Below the pieces are notes generated by a model. The model worked only from the letters and a program-made list of their open reading frames with translations, ran no database searches and was not told the DNA's origin. The position numbers and the translations under genes are program-made. A DNA stretch of 64,000 nt, taken from IMG/VR virus record IMGVR_UViG_3300010334_000029, positions 62,001 to 126,000 of that record; one strand, given 5' to 3'. This DNA is from a virus. Shown one piece after another: positions 6,364-12,387 of the stretch (positions within the stretch are counted from its first letter, which is position 1; the number at the start of each line of letters is the position of its first letter).

Positions 6364-6807
6364 TTAATGTAGATGTCTTACAGCATGGTCAGCACAATGT
6401 GTAGCTGCCCAAGAGTCTGGTTTGATCTTAGCTTCAAAGCCGAGCGAACCTCGAACCCAACCCAATGCTTCCTTAACAGCAACGTTTGATTTGTGTCGTG
6501 GATCAGGATTGATATCAATATGAAGTTCAAGATGGCGATCACCGATAACTTCAACAATTTCAGTAGCTGCATCAACTGCAAGCTGAACTTCAGTTAGAAG
6601 TCTCTGCTTTAGGTTGCCGTAGTCACGCATATCAATTGATTCGTGATAGATTTTGCAACCGTGTCTAGAATCCTTATGAACGATGATACAAGTCGAATAC
6701 TTAGCCCACCACTCACCCTTCTTCTTATAGCGAATGGAATCACAACCCACGTATACTGAAGACTGTGGACTTGATTCTAGAATCGCCTTCTTTGCTTCAT
6801 CAAACAT
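6364..6807 (-). CDS. RNase H-like protein, YkuK/DUF458 family
   Basis: 147 residues. SSVYVGCDSIRYKKKGEWWAKYSTCIIV carries the first Asp-bearing strand of an RNase H fold; VIGDRHLELHIDINPDPRHKS and the final AATHCADHAVRHLH carry further acidic and His residues. This matches YkuK-type RNase H-related proteins (about 150-170 aa). Nuclease activity has not been established for the family. It lies between an early promoter and tRNA-Trp. Confidence 0.8.
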   Translation of the reverse strand: MFDEAKKAILESSPQSSVYVGCDSIRYKKKGEWWAKYSTCIIVHKDSRHGCKIYHESIDMRDYGNLKQRLLTEVQLAVDAATEIVEVIGDRHLELHIDINPDPRHKSNVAVKEALGWVRGSLGFEAKIKPDSWAATHCADHAVRHLH

Positions 6808-6824
6808 GTTACTTTCCTTTAAAA

Positions 6825-6899
6825 TGGCATCGGTGGTCGGAATCGAACCGACTTCTCAAGGTTTTGGAGGCCCGCGGATTACCAGTTTCCCTCACCGAT
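6825..6899 (-). tRNA. tRNA-Trp(CCA)
   Basis: Perfect acceptor (6829-6835 with 6893-6899), discriminator G, anticodon loop CTCCAAA, T-loop TTCGATT, encoded CCA. The anticodon stem has two mismatches. Confidence 0.85.
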
Positions 6900-7019
6900 A
6901 TAAGCTGGGGTATTCTAGATTTTACAAGCAGAGCCCCGCGTTACTTGTCACCTGCATTATACCCAAGCAGCTTGGATGCTAGCTATCTATTGTCCGGTGA
7001 GCCGACATTTCGATCTTGT

Positions 7020-7322
7020 TTAGTCATTAAAAACAATCAACTTTAAATCCATGCAATGTTCTGGATTTTCATAACAGTGAGCCGAGAAGTTAAACGAGAC
7101 AAGATCATCATCTTCATCACGAGTAGGTCCAACCTCACAAAAGAGGATCTTCTTACCGGTCTTTTCAGAGACCAGATAGAAGCCAATATCACAAGCATCA
7201 TCATAGATGCGCCTTGGCTCAAAGCCCCGAAGATCACTAGCCTCACATACAAAGGTCTTTGTAGCAGGATTATAAGTGAACTGCTTGGTGCTGAGCTCGG
7301 GGATAAATTTCATCTTTGACAT
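7020..7322 (-). CDS. Hypothetical phage protein (100 aa)
   Basis: Starts at 7322, after the leader GGAG. MSKMKFIPELSTKQFTYNPA..., beta-rich, with a Cys-His stretch ENPEHCMDL near the C-terminus. A single gene behind the promoter at 7347. No family recognised. Confidence 0.68.
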   Translation of the reverse strand: MSKMKFIPELSTKQFTYNPATKTFVCEASDLRGFEPRRIYDDACDIGFYLVSEKTGKKILFCEVGPTRDEDDDLVSFNFSAHCYENPEHCMDLKLIVFND

Positions 7323-7346
7323 GTTGATCTCCATTCCTTATAGTTT

Positions 7347-7375
7347 AGACTACCACGGTTCTGGAAAAATGTCAA
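7347..7375 (-). promoter_or_regulatory. Early-type promoter
   Basis: TTGACA, 17 bp, TAGTCT, with the shared leader. Serves 7322-7020. Confidence 0.78.
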
Positions 7376-7538
7376 ACGATTTTTAAAAAAGATGTGAAGC
7401 TCCCATTCACTGCCCGTATCTTGCACCGGTCTTCAGTTACACTGCATAAGGGCCGTATCTAAGATACTGCATCCACCACTCCATTTTTACCGTTTGGAGA
7501 AACGTTCGAAGCGTTGCTCGGTTACTAGGCCATTAACT

Positions 7539-7731
7539 TTAAATGTCTCGTTCTACTCTTCTTCGCCATTTATCTTTAGTTTCTTCACTAAGTTCTGACC
7601 AAGATGGAAAGCGATTTGAATGAATAATTGGATCATTATCTGTATAATTGGATCATTATCTGTATAATTGGATCATTATCTGTATAGTACGTATATAAGA
7701 TTTTAGCTTGACGCTCAGATTCTTCATTCAT
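7539..7731 (-). pseudogene. Small gene frameshifted by a 20-bp tandem repeat
   Basis: The ATG at 7731 follows AAGGA. The frame MNEESERQAKILYTYYTDND runs into three exact 20-bp repeats (7624-7683) and stops in the third. With one repeat copy the frame would continue through PSWSELSEETKDKWRRRVE to a TAA at 7539, a complete 50-residue protein. The two extra copies (40 bp) shift the frame. Either a recent pseudogene or a slippage switch. Confidence 0.75.
7624..7683. repeat. Three exact 20-bp tandem repeats
   Basis: Unit ataattggatcattatctgt, three identical copies with no spacer. It lies inside a small ORF and disrupts it. Confidence 0.95.
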
Positions 7732-7747
7732 AATATGATCCTTAAAC

Positions 7748-7823
7748 TGGAGCCGCTGACAGGGTTCGAACCTGCATCCTTCTCCTTCGTAGGGAGTTGC
7801 TCCTCCAGTTGAGCTTCAGCGGC
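7748..7823 (-). tRNA. tRNA-Arg(ACG)
   Basis: Perfect acceptor (7752-7758 with 7817-7823), anticodon loop CTACGAA, T-loop TTCGAAC, encoded CCA. Needs A34-to-inosine editing by host TadA to read CGN codons fully. Confidence 0.9.
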
Positions 7824-7836
7824 ATTAAACTTGATA

Positions 7837-7908
7837 ATGGTAGAGAACGCCGGTGCTGCCCCGGCCCGTGAACGCTAATCTGGCGCCTTAAGGGGATATA
7901 AGTCCCTC
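7837..7908 (-). tRNA. tRNA-like gene with altered T-loop, anticodon unresolved
   Basis: Encoded CCA, acceptor 3' strand GTTCTCT, perfect T-stem GCCGG/CCGGC around GGCAGCA. Upstream, GGAGGGA or a second GGAGGGC can pair as the 5' strand. An anticodon-like arm GCGC-CAGATTA-GCG lacks U33. It overlaps the 3' end of the HNH gene. Probably degenerate. Confidence 0.4.
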
Positions 7909-8352
7909 CCGCACTGCTGGTGCTGCCCTCCGTAATAATGACTCTTTAATTTTTCTTTTATGTTCTTCTGTTTTAGGTTTACCTTTATTAGATAAGCCGC
8001 CTTTCTTAGAAGAATTTTTATGTAACTCTTTGTAAATTTCTGACCCATATTTATTTATGGTTCTTTCATTTATAGAAGTGAGAGTCCCCGCCTCTTTTTG
8101 ATCTTGTATATTATCAAAAGGACTTCCCCAATATAAATGGTCTGAATTTGAGCACTTGGTGTTGTTACAAGCATGACAAACTGCAGCCATATACTTTTTT
8201 GTAGGAAAAAGTACTTTAAATTTATGTGCCAACAGAACTCTTAATTCTGCATTATGTTTATGGCCAATTTCAATACAAGACTCATTAAGTTTCAGATGTG
8301 ATCTTCTTTCTTCTCTAGTCTTAGAAAGATATTCTTCCATTGTGATATACAT
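7888..8352 (-). CDS. HNH homing endonuclease
   Basis: 154 residues. VCHACNNTKCSNSDHLYWGSP is the Cys-x-x-Cys plus His/Asn core of HNH_3-type homing endonucleases; a NUMOD-like Lys-rich C-terminus follows (NKGKPKTEEHKRKIKESLL). Start at 8352 with AGGAG six bases upstream. It sits between a tRNA-like gene and an isolated tRNA 5' half, and has a late promoter (8377-8384). Confidence 0.88.
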   Translation of the reverse strand: MYITMEEYLSKTREERRSHLKLNESCIEIGHKHNAELRVLLAHKFKVLFPTKKYMAAVCHACNNTKCSNSDHLYWGSPFDNIQDQKEAGTLTSINERTINKYGSEIYKELHKNSSKKGGLSNKGKPKTEEHKRKIKESLLRRAAPAVREGLISP

Positions 8353-8376
8353 ATATACTCCTAAATTAGTTGTATA

Positions 8377-8384
8377 TATTTATA
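8377..8384 (-). promoter_or_regulatory. Late-type promoter
   Basis: TATAAATA, the T4 late consensus, 25-32 bases before the HNH start. An 8-bp inverted repeat (8351-8358 and 8372-8379) places the AGGAG in the loop and the ATG in the stem of the leader. Confidence 0.72.
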
Positions 8385-8385
8385 A

Positions 8386-8420
8386 ATCCTCACCGCTCTA
8401 ACCAATTGAGATACAGGACC
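8386..8420 (-). tRNA. Isolated tRNA 5' half
   Basis: GGTCCTG acceptor 5' strand followed by a textbook D-arm (TATCTCAATTGGTTAGAGC); the sequence then runs into the HNH leader. No CAGGACC-N-CCA 3' half occurs in the window, so the tRNA appears truncated at the endonuclease insertion. Confidence 0.6.
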
Positions 8421-8426
8421 TAATTC

Positions 8427-9002
8427 TTAGTGATGGCCCAGCGCGACCTTGGTGTGCCATTCACCACCAATCTTTCGTTGATAGAAATGTTTCTTCAACT
8501 CTGGGTGGCGCTTAACTTCTGGATCATCATGTGGTGCCGGACGAATTTCATCATCTGGCAAATGTTTACGTACTTGATCATGAGTCAAAGCATGCTGTGT
8601 AAGATCACCATGAACTTTCTTATGAAAAGAAAGTGACGGACCAGAGGTTTCAACAAAAGCACGTCTAGACGACAGATCATTCTTGACGATATGCTTTAGA
8701 CCTTTCTTACCCTGACCAGTGTTATCAGTTGCAACGGCAACACGTTTTGTCTTACCATTCTTGACTTTATAAAGACCAACAGCTCTTACCTTGCCTTCAT
8801 GATCTTTGTGAAGCTTCCAGATTGGAATATTCTTAACCATATCGTGATGGTCTTTAAAGCCGGAGCCGTGAATACCACCAATCGATTTATAAGCATGTTG
8901 AACCATATTGTAGACATGTTCAGCATGTTTCTTTTTTTCTTCTTCATGTTCTGGATGAAGGATTGAAAAACCTTCAGCTAAAAAGTCTTTAAAGTTAATC
9001 AT
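8427..9002 (-). CDS. Head protein with capsid-targeting N-terminus (191 aa)
   Basis: Starts MINFKDFLAEG, very close to the T4 internal-protein capsid-targeting sequence and ending in Leu-Ala-Glu, a site of the type cut by the T4 gp21 prohead protease. The rest is His/Lys-rich (GSGFKDHHDMVKNIPIWKLH) and ends with KVALGHH, a composition shared with the packaged proteins at 47-59 kb. The ATG overlaps the TGA of the esterase gene; both are probably late (TATAAATA at 9584). Injected function unknown. Confidence 0.75.
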   Translation of the reverse strand: MINFKDFLAEGFSILHPEHEEEKKKHAEHVYNMVQHAYKSIGGIHGSGFKDHHDMVKNIPIWKLHKDHEGKVRAVGLYKVKNGKTKRVAVATDNTGQGKKGLKHIVKNDLSSRRAFVETSGPSLSFHKKVHGDLTQHALTHDQVRKHLPDDEIRPAPHDDPEVKRHPELKKHFYQRKIGGEWHTKVALGHH

Positions 9003-9547
9003 TGATTGTGCTCCGGGAAGTTGCCAATCATACTACGTACCATTTTAATAACCGGAGTCATATCATTAAGTCTATGACCTTCACCTTTTAGCATAATAGG
9101 ATTTGAATAATGAGTCTTTACATGATCGAGTGGAACCACATCATCTTTATCACCAGCAAATGCAACCATGTGATGACGAGCATGATGTTTGATCCATTCT
9201 TGCATATCCGCATATTTATCATAATATGCTGAAGGCAAATTGTATTTCTTATAATTAGTGGCAGGTCGCAACGAAGGATTTACAAGAACAGTCTTGAAAC
9301 CATAAACCGCACCGAGATAATCAGCCCAGAAACCACCAGCACTGGAACCGACAATAATCACATCGTCGTGCTTACCTAGTGTTTTTGCCAGCTTATCAAG
9401 TTGTGCCTTGATAGTATCTGGATCGGCAGAGTGGTCAAGCTGAGGGCAAAGGAACTTTTCACTAGGAAAGGCCTTTTTGACATCTTGAGCCGTGGTACCA
9501 TTAGGACCACTACCAAAACCATGGATATAAACAATTGTACTCTTCAT
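8999..9547 (-). CDS. Alpha/beta hydrolase, YqiA (UPF0227)-like esterase
   Basis: Start taken at 9547 (MKSTIVYIHGFGSG); an ATG six codons upstream has no better ribosome site. The oxyanion motif YIHGF, nucleophile elbow VGSSAGG (Ser about residue 70), an Asp in AGDKDDVVPL and a late His (GEGHRLND) form a complete triad. YqiA-type enzymes are small esterases. It is co-transcribed with a capsid-targeted protein from a late promoter, so it may act late or on the envelope. Confidence 0.82.
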   Translation of the reverse strand: MKSTIVYIHGFGSGPNGTTAQDVKKAFPSEKFLCPQLDHSADPDTIKAQLDKLAKTLGKHDDVIIVGSSAGGFWADYLGAVYGFKTVLVNPSLRPATNYKKYNLPSAYYDKYADMQEWIKHHARHHMVAFAGDKDDVVPLDHVKTHYSNPIMLKGEGHRLNDMTPVIKMVRSMIGNFPEHNQ

Positions 9548-9583
9548 AATTTTCTTATACCACATTGAGATATTAAGTAAACA

Positions 9584-9591
9584 TATTTATA
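9584..9591 (-). promoter_or_regulatory. Late-type promoter
   Basis: TATAAATA about 40 bases before the esterase start; drives 9547-8427. Confidence 0.75.
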
Positions 9592-9667
9592 TGGCTATCA
9601 CCTCACGTATCGGCAATAAAGGTATGGAATTGCGACAGCGACTAGGCGCAGTGTATCCATATCAGAT

Positions 9668-9746
9668 TGGAAGCGCAGATGGGATTTGAACCCACGATTT
9701 TCTGCTTATGAGACAGACGAGGACGGCCGGACTCCTCTACCGCGCA
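9668..9746 (-). tRNA. tRNA-Met or Ile2 (CAT)
   Basis: Anticodon loop CTCATAA on a 5-bp stem, T-loop TTCAAAT, encoded CCA. The first acceptor pair is U1-U72, unpaired as in initiators, but the anticodon stem lacks the G-C triplets of an initiator. Initiator, elongator and lysidine-Ile cannot be separated by eye. Confidence 0.8.
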
Positions 9747-9773
9747 AAACGTAGAGACTTTCGTCTCAATCTT

Positions 9774-9847
9774 TGGAGCGGATAGCGGGAATCGAACCCG
9801 CGTCTTCAGCTTGGAAGGCTGTAATAATACCATTATACGATATCCGC
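9774..9847 (-). tRNA. tRNA-Gly(TCC)
   Basis: Perfect acceptor (9778-9784 with 9841-9847), anticodon loop CTTCCAA, T-loop TTCGATT, encoded CCA. Confidence 0.92.
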
Positions 9848-9856
9848 ATTAAAATT

Positions 9857-9939
9857 TGGTGGGCCCCTGTGGTTACGCTCCACTCCCCAAGAGATCGGTT
9901 TTACAGACCGACTGCCGAAACTACCGGCTTTAGGGACCC
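9857..9939 (-). tRNA. tRNA-Tyr(GTA) with altered T-loop
   Basis: Acceptor 9861-9867 with 9933-9939, D-stem GCCG/CGGC, anticodon loop CTGTAAA and a long variable arm as expected for Tyr; encoded CCA. The T-loop reads AGCGTAA rather than TTCGANN, with a 4-bp T-stem. Confidence 0.82.
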
Positions 9940-9946
9940 TTAAACT

Positions 9947-10022
9947 TGGTACCTGCAGCGAGACTCGAACTCGCACTGGATGCGTTCTAAGCGCATTGCC
10001 TCTGCCATTGGGCTACGCAGGC
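9947..10022 (-). tRNA. tRNA with anticodon TAG (Leu) but short variable arm
   Basis: Acceptor 9951-9957 with 10016-10022, perfect anticodon stem ATGCG/CGCAT around CTTAGAA, T-loop TTCGAGT, encoded CCA. Bacterial Leu tRNAs carry a long variable arm; this one has five bases, so its charging identity is uncertain. Confidence 0.8.
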
Positions 10023-10032
10023 ATATTTAACT

Positions 10033-10221
10033 TTACCATTCAATTGTGTATCCTTCAGAACTAGGATATTCAAAGCGACGAAGATACATGACCTCGTCAG
10101 CCATTGCATAACCACTGTAGTTTTCATACAGATGAGCAACAATAAAGTCGCCGTTCTTATAGACATTGCAACCATAGTCAGGCCATTTGGGGCTGATGGG
10201 TTGATTGAAGGTCTTTCGCAT
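10033..10221 (-). CDS. Hypothetical protein (62 aa)
   Basis: ATG at 10221 after AAGGAAAGG. Aromatic-rich MRKTFNQPISPKWPDYGCNV..., with paired Tyr/Trp residues and a C-terminal GYTIEW. Single gene behind the promoter at 10246. No family recognised. Confidence 0.65.
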   Translation of the reverse strand: MRKTFNQPISPKWPDYGCNVYKNGDFIVAHLYENYSGYAMADEVMYLRRFEYPSSEGYTIEW

Positions 10222-10245
10222 GTTGATTCCTTTCCTTATAGATTT

Positions 10246-10274
10246 AATCTAAACCATCTAAGGAAAAATGTCAA
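10246..10274 (-). promoter_or_regulatory. Early-type promoter (variant -10)
   Basis: TTGACA, 17 bp, TAGATT. The leader differs slightly from the common form. Drives 10221-10033. Confidence 0.72.
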
Positions 10275-10283
10275 CGGATAAAA

Positions 10284-10359
10284 TGGTGGATCCCCGAGGA
10301 ATCGAACCCCGACCTCACCCTCTTCAGGGGCACGCGCACACCAGCTACGCCAGAGATCC
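10284..10359 (-). tRNA. tRNA-Phe(GAA)
   Basis: Acceptor 10288-10294 with 10353-10359, anticodon loop CTGAAGA, T-loop TTCGATT, encoded CCA. Confidence 0.9.
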
Positions 10360-10446
10360 ATTAAATGCACGCAATATTCTTTCTCATCATTGCCTTGGTG
10401 TAGCCGCTACCTCACCAACTAACTACTAAGAATGTACATTTAAACT

Positions 10447-10519
10447 TGGTGGAGAAGATGGGTACCGAGCCCACACGTTCCTGATTGCAAGTCAAGACGC
10501 TGTCCCATACAGCTTCCCC
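10447..10519 (-). tRNA. tRNA-Ala(TGC), copy 1, altered T-loop
   Basis: Acceptor 10451-10457 with 10513-10519, anticodon loop CTTGCAA on a 5-bp stem, encoded CCA. T-loop CTCGGTA replaces TTCGANN and the D-loop is only 5 nt. A standard Ala(TGC) lies at 10798. Confidence 0.78.
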
Positions 10520-10532
10520 AAATACGTTATGT

Positions 10533-10634
10533 TTAGATCCATCCTGCGGTATTGTCATCTCTATCGAGAATACCGTTGATACTAGCAATTACTATTGCCA
10601 ATACCGCTAGAACGAGCACAATTACTTCGATCAT
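10533..10634 (-). CDS. Tiny single-span membrane protein (33 aa)
   Basis: MIEVIVLVLAVLAIVIASIN is one hydrophobic helix, followed by a short polar tail GILDRDDNTAGWI. AGGA lies eight bases before the ATG. Placed among tRNAs with its own ribosome site; the role may be membrane-related (lysis, superinfection exclusion). Inferred only from composition. Confidence 0.6.
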   Translation of the reverse strand: MIEVIVLVLAVLAIVIASINGILDRDDNTAGWI

Positions 10635-10653
10635 AAACTTTTCCTAATTGAAA

Positions 10654-10709
10654 GATGACCTGCGGAAGTCGAATCCGCCTTAGTGCACTAGCTCCCACGA
10701 GCAGGTCAA
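10654..10709 (-). tRNA. Degenerate mini-tRNA (anticodon arm lost)
   Basis: A perfect T-arm GCGGA-TTCGACT-TCCGC, a 6-bp acceptor and a D-like hairpin GCTC/GAGC remain, but only about 12 nt stand where the anticodon arm should be. 56 nt in all. Confidence 0.45.
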
Positions 10710-10797
10710 ATTGGTGGAGCGGCTTTTTACTTTCGCAACGTTATACCGTCCCATGCCCCGTCAGGTACCAGTATCGTCGAGTGACTGGCTGTTTTAT

Positions 10798-10873
10798 TGG
10801 TGGACCCTATCGGACTCGAACCGATCACCTCTTGAATGCAAATCAAGTGCTCTCCCAGATGAGCTAAGGGCCC
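10798..10873 (-). tRNA. tRNA-Ala(TGC), copy 2
   Basis: Acceptor 10802-10808 with 10867-10873, standard D-arm, anticodon loop TTTGCAT on a perfect stem, T-loop TTCGAGT, encoded CCA. Confidence 0.93.
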
Positions 10874-10882
10874 TCTAATTTA

Positions 10883-11041
10883 TTACTTAGTTACTGCAAC
10901 TCTAAGTGCACCAAGACCTGATGCCGCTAGTAGAGTATAAACATATTCTGGAACTACATAACCCATAGCCTGTGCAAATGCAAAACCTGCAGCAACAAGA
11001 GCTACGATGTATGTTTTCTTACCGTCTAGAAAATTAGTCAT
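10883..11041 (-). CDS. Small two-helix membrane protein, holin-like (52 aa)
   Basis: Start at 11041 with a full AAGGAGG ribosome site; the longer frame upstream is not coding. After a polar start MTNFLDGKKTY come two hydrophobic segments (IVALVAAGFAFAQAM; VYTLLAASGLGALRVAV). A late promoter TATAAATA is 30 bases upstream. Size, topology and late timing fit a holin or other lysis-related membrane protein. Confidence 0.7.
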   Translation of the reverse strand: MTNFLDGKKTYIVALVAAGFAFAQAMGYVVPEYVYTLLAASGLGALRVAVTK

Positions 11042-11070
11042 GAACAACCTCCTTAGTTTGTGTTCACTCC

Positions 11071-11078
11071 TATTTATA
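11071..11078 (-). promoter_or_regulatory. Late-type promoter
   Basis: TATAAATA followed by GGAGTG; serves the holin-like gene at 11041. Confidence 0.75.
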
Positions 11079-11110
11079 ACGGAAACTTCGACCTGATACA
11101 TTGCTTACCA

Positions 11111-11280
11111 ACAATATACCAACAGTGTCCGGCCCAGACACCCTGTTAAGGATTTCCCATTATTGTAGCATAATGAGCGCTGTCCCTATCAGGTCGGTAA
11201 CATGACCGGTTGATTATATTAAGTCAAAAACCAACACAAAAACCGATAGGTTTTACATCATACTATCATTGATGGGTAAT
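11111..11280 (-). other. Gene-free stretch with nested hairpins
   Basis: No ORF or standard tRNA. Nested inverted repeats (acaata/tattgt, aacag/ctgtt, tgtc/gaca) span 11111-11166. A 6-bp stem with a 4-nt loop (around 11239-11254) precedes a T-run on the minus strand and could be a weak terminator after tRNA-Thr. Confidence 0.4.
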
Positions 11281-11282
11281 TC

Positions 11283-11356
11283 TGGTGCCCCTACAAGGTA
11301 ACGCTCCCTGGACTAAGACTTACAAGGTCCTTGTTATACTATTTAACTATAGAGGC
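11283..11356 (-). tRNA. tRNA-Thr(TGT) with altered T-loop
   Basis: Acceptor 11287-11293 with 11350-11356, 5-bp anticodon stem around CTTGTAA, encoded CCA. The T-stem CAGGG/CCTTG holds loop AGCGTTA instead of TTCGANN. Confidence 0.8.
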
Positions 11357-11390
11357 ATAACTGTTAAGAAGAGTTCTGTAAGAATACCAA

Positions 11391-11436
11391 GCCGCCTTGA
11401 GGACTCGAACCTTCCTGGGCAGGTCATTTCAGCGGC
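11391..11436 (-). tRNA. Truncated tRNA-like (acceptor plus T-arm)
   Basis: T-loop TTCGAGT on a 3-bp stem flanked by GCCGC/GCGGC. Only about 46 nt, with no D- or anticodon arm. Confidence 0.35.
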
Positions 11437-11493
11437 GATACCACACACCCAGCTTTATATTCTACCGAAACAGAACTCATCTTAAAAGTCGTA

Positions 11494-11565
11494 ACCTTCG
11501 TATGGGAATCGAACCCATGTGACTCCTGCGAGGGGGAGCATCCTGCCTAGCTAGATGAACGAAGC
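11494..11565 (-). tRNA. tRNA-like, anticodon uncertain
   Basis: T-arm ATGGG-TTCGATT-CCCAT, acceptor with 6 of 7 pairs (G-G at the end), D-stem CATC/GATG. The anticodon stem CTCC/GGAG closes an 8-nt loop CCCTCGCA, so CGC or TCG cannot be fixed. No CCA encoded. Confidence 0.45.
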
Positions 11566-11580
11566 AAGGGCTGAACATAA

Positions 11581-11639
11581 GGTTAATTACTCCTTAGAGG
11601 GACAGTTCCTTGAGACTGGTTTCTCTGGTTAATTACTCC
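11581..11639. repeat. Direct repeat ggttaattactcc
   Basis: The 13-mer occurs exactly at 11581-11593 and 11627-11639, between two tRNA-like genes. No ORF spans it. Confidence 0.8.
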
Positions 11640-11662
11640 ATAGGACCAAAAACAACTGGAAT

Positions 11663-11735
11663 GGGTTTGTTGTACGGGAATTGAACCCGTTCCGTCTGAG
11701 TTGAAGTCAGATGCTCTACCGATGAGCTACCATAA
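11663..11735 (-). tRNA. Candidate opal-suppressor tRNA (anticodon TCA)
   Basis: Perfect 5-bp anticodon stem TCTGA/TCAGA around CTTCAAC, T-arm ACGGG-TTCAATT-CCCGT, standard D-arm. The anticodon UCA reads UGA. The acceptor pairs only 5 of 7 and ends CCC rather than CCA. Outer inverted repeats tggaatgg/ccattcca frame the gene. Confidence 0.55.
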
Positions 11736-11765
11736 GGTTTGTTGCTGTACCATTCCAAATTCTAC

Positions 11766-11819
11766 AGGTTCCGCTTTGGCTTTTGCAATAAAAGTTGTTT
11801 GAGTTGCGGTAAGGAACCT
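11766..11819 (-). ncRNA. Hairpin element, 7-bp terminal stem
   Basis: aggttcc/ggaacct enclose 40 nt. The flank has the same ctacag motif as the next element. No T-arm, so not a tRNA. Purpose unknown. Confidence 0.35.
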
Positions 11820-11835
11820 TAAACTAAATTTCTAC

Positions 11836-11898
11836 AGAGTTGTTTTTGTCCGCTAAGACATCCATTGTTTAAGCGTTTTGGTTTGCTGTAACAACTCT
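11836..11898 (-). ncRNA. Hairpin element, 9-bp terminal stem
   Basis: agagttgtt/aacaactct perfect stem around 45 nt. Preceded on the plus strand by aaatttctacag, nearly the same flank as the element at 11766. Confidence 0.35.
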
Positions 11899-11925
11899 AG
11901 AACTAATGTCCACCACCATGCTTGT

Positions 11926-11970
11926 TGCATATATTGAGGAATCGAACCTCAACTAAGACCATCTATATAC
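11926..11970 (-). tRNA. tRNA minihelix (acceptor and T-arm only)
   Basis: GTATATA pairs with TATATGC, and a 6-bp T-stem TTGAGG/CCTCAA carries TTCGATT. Only 11 nt join them. A second bare T-arm with TTCGATT lies just upstream (11972-11988). Confidence 0.4.
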
Positions 11971-11996
11971 CCTGGGAATCGAACCCAACGGAAAAC

Positions 11997-12070
11997 TGGC
12001 CCCCACGACGGGACTCGAACCCGCCTTTACCGGTAGACAGCCGGTAGCCTTCCCTGACGGCAACGTGGAG
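11997..12070 (-). tRNA. tRNA-Asp(GTC)
   Basis: Acceptor 12001-12007 with 12064-12070, discriminator G, perfect anticodon stem around CTGTCTA, T-loop TTCGAGT, encoded CCA. Confidence 0.9.
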
Positions 12071-12098
12071 ATAATCTGACGGTTTATCCTGGTAACAC

Positions 12099-12148
12099 CA
12101 CCGTAAGGTCTTTAAACTCCAGGCCATTAATTCTGCCGTCTTACGGTG
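12099..12148 (-). ncRNA. Hairpin element, 9-bp terminal stem
   Basis: caccgtaag (12099-12107) pairs perfectly with cttacggtg (12140-12148) around 32 nt. No tRNA features. Confidence 0.35.
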
Positions 12149-12169
12149 CACTACACCCGCGGAGTAAAC

Positions 12170-12334
12170 TTATTCTACTTCAAATTCTTGATATTCATAC
12201 CAACCCCAGCGAGACTTAATAGCCTCGCAATAGATATTGGCTGCATCTTCTGATGCAAAGACTTTAGATACACGGACATTTTCGTCACCGGTGTCGCCAT
12301 TTACCGAGGTATAAGTGACTACAAAAACATTCAT
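12170..12334 (-). CDS. Hypothetical protein (54 aa)
   Basis: MNVFVVTYTSVNGDTGDENV, then an Ala-rich helix (ASEDAANIYCEAIKSRW) and an acidic aromatic tail. The strand-helix plan is shared with several early mini-proteins here. First gene after the promoter at 12359. Function unknown. Confidence 0.66.
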   Translation of the reverse strand: MNVFVVTYTSVNGDTGDENVRVSKVFASEDAANIYCEAIKSRWGWYEYQEFEVE

Positions 12335-12358
12335 GTTGATCTCCATTCCTTATAGTTT

Positions 12359-12387
12359 AGTCTACAACGAAACCGAATAAATGTCAA
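12359..12387 (-). promoter_or_regulatory. Early-type promoter
   Basis: TTGACA, 17 bp, TAGACT, with the shared leader. Serves 12334-12170 and possibly the tRNAs below. Confidence 0.8.

Noticed and set aside
7376-7538. TTCGAAG sequence suggesting a plus-strand T-arm near 7506
   Set aside because: No acceptor pairing or CCA follows, and all other tRNAs are on the minus strand.
9591-9689. A plus-strand ORF MAITSRIGNKGMEL...
   Set aside because: 32 codons, no ribosome site, overlaps a late promoter and tRNA; not coding.
10712-10797. A tgg-bearing segment like a tRNA 3' end
   Set aside because: No T-arm and no 5' acceptor partner.
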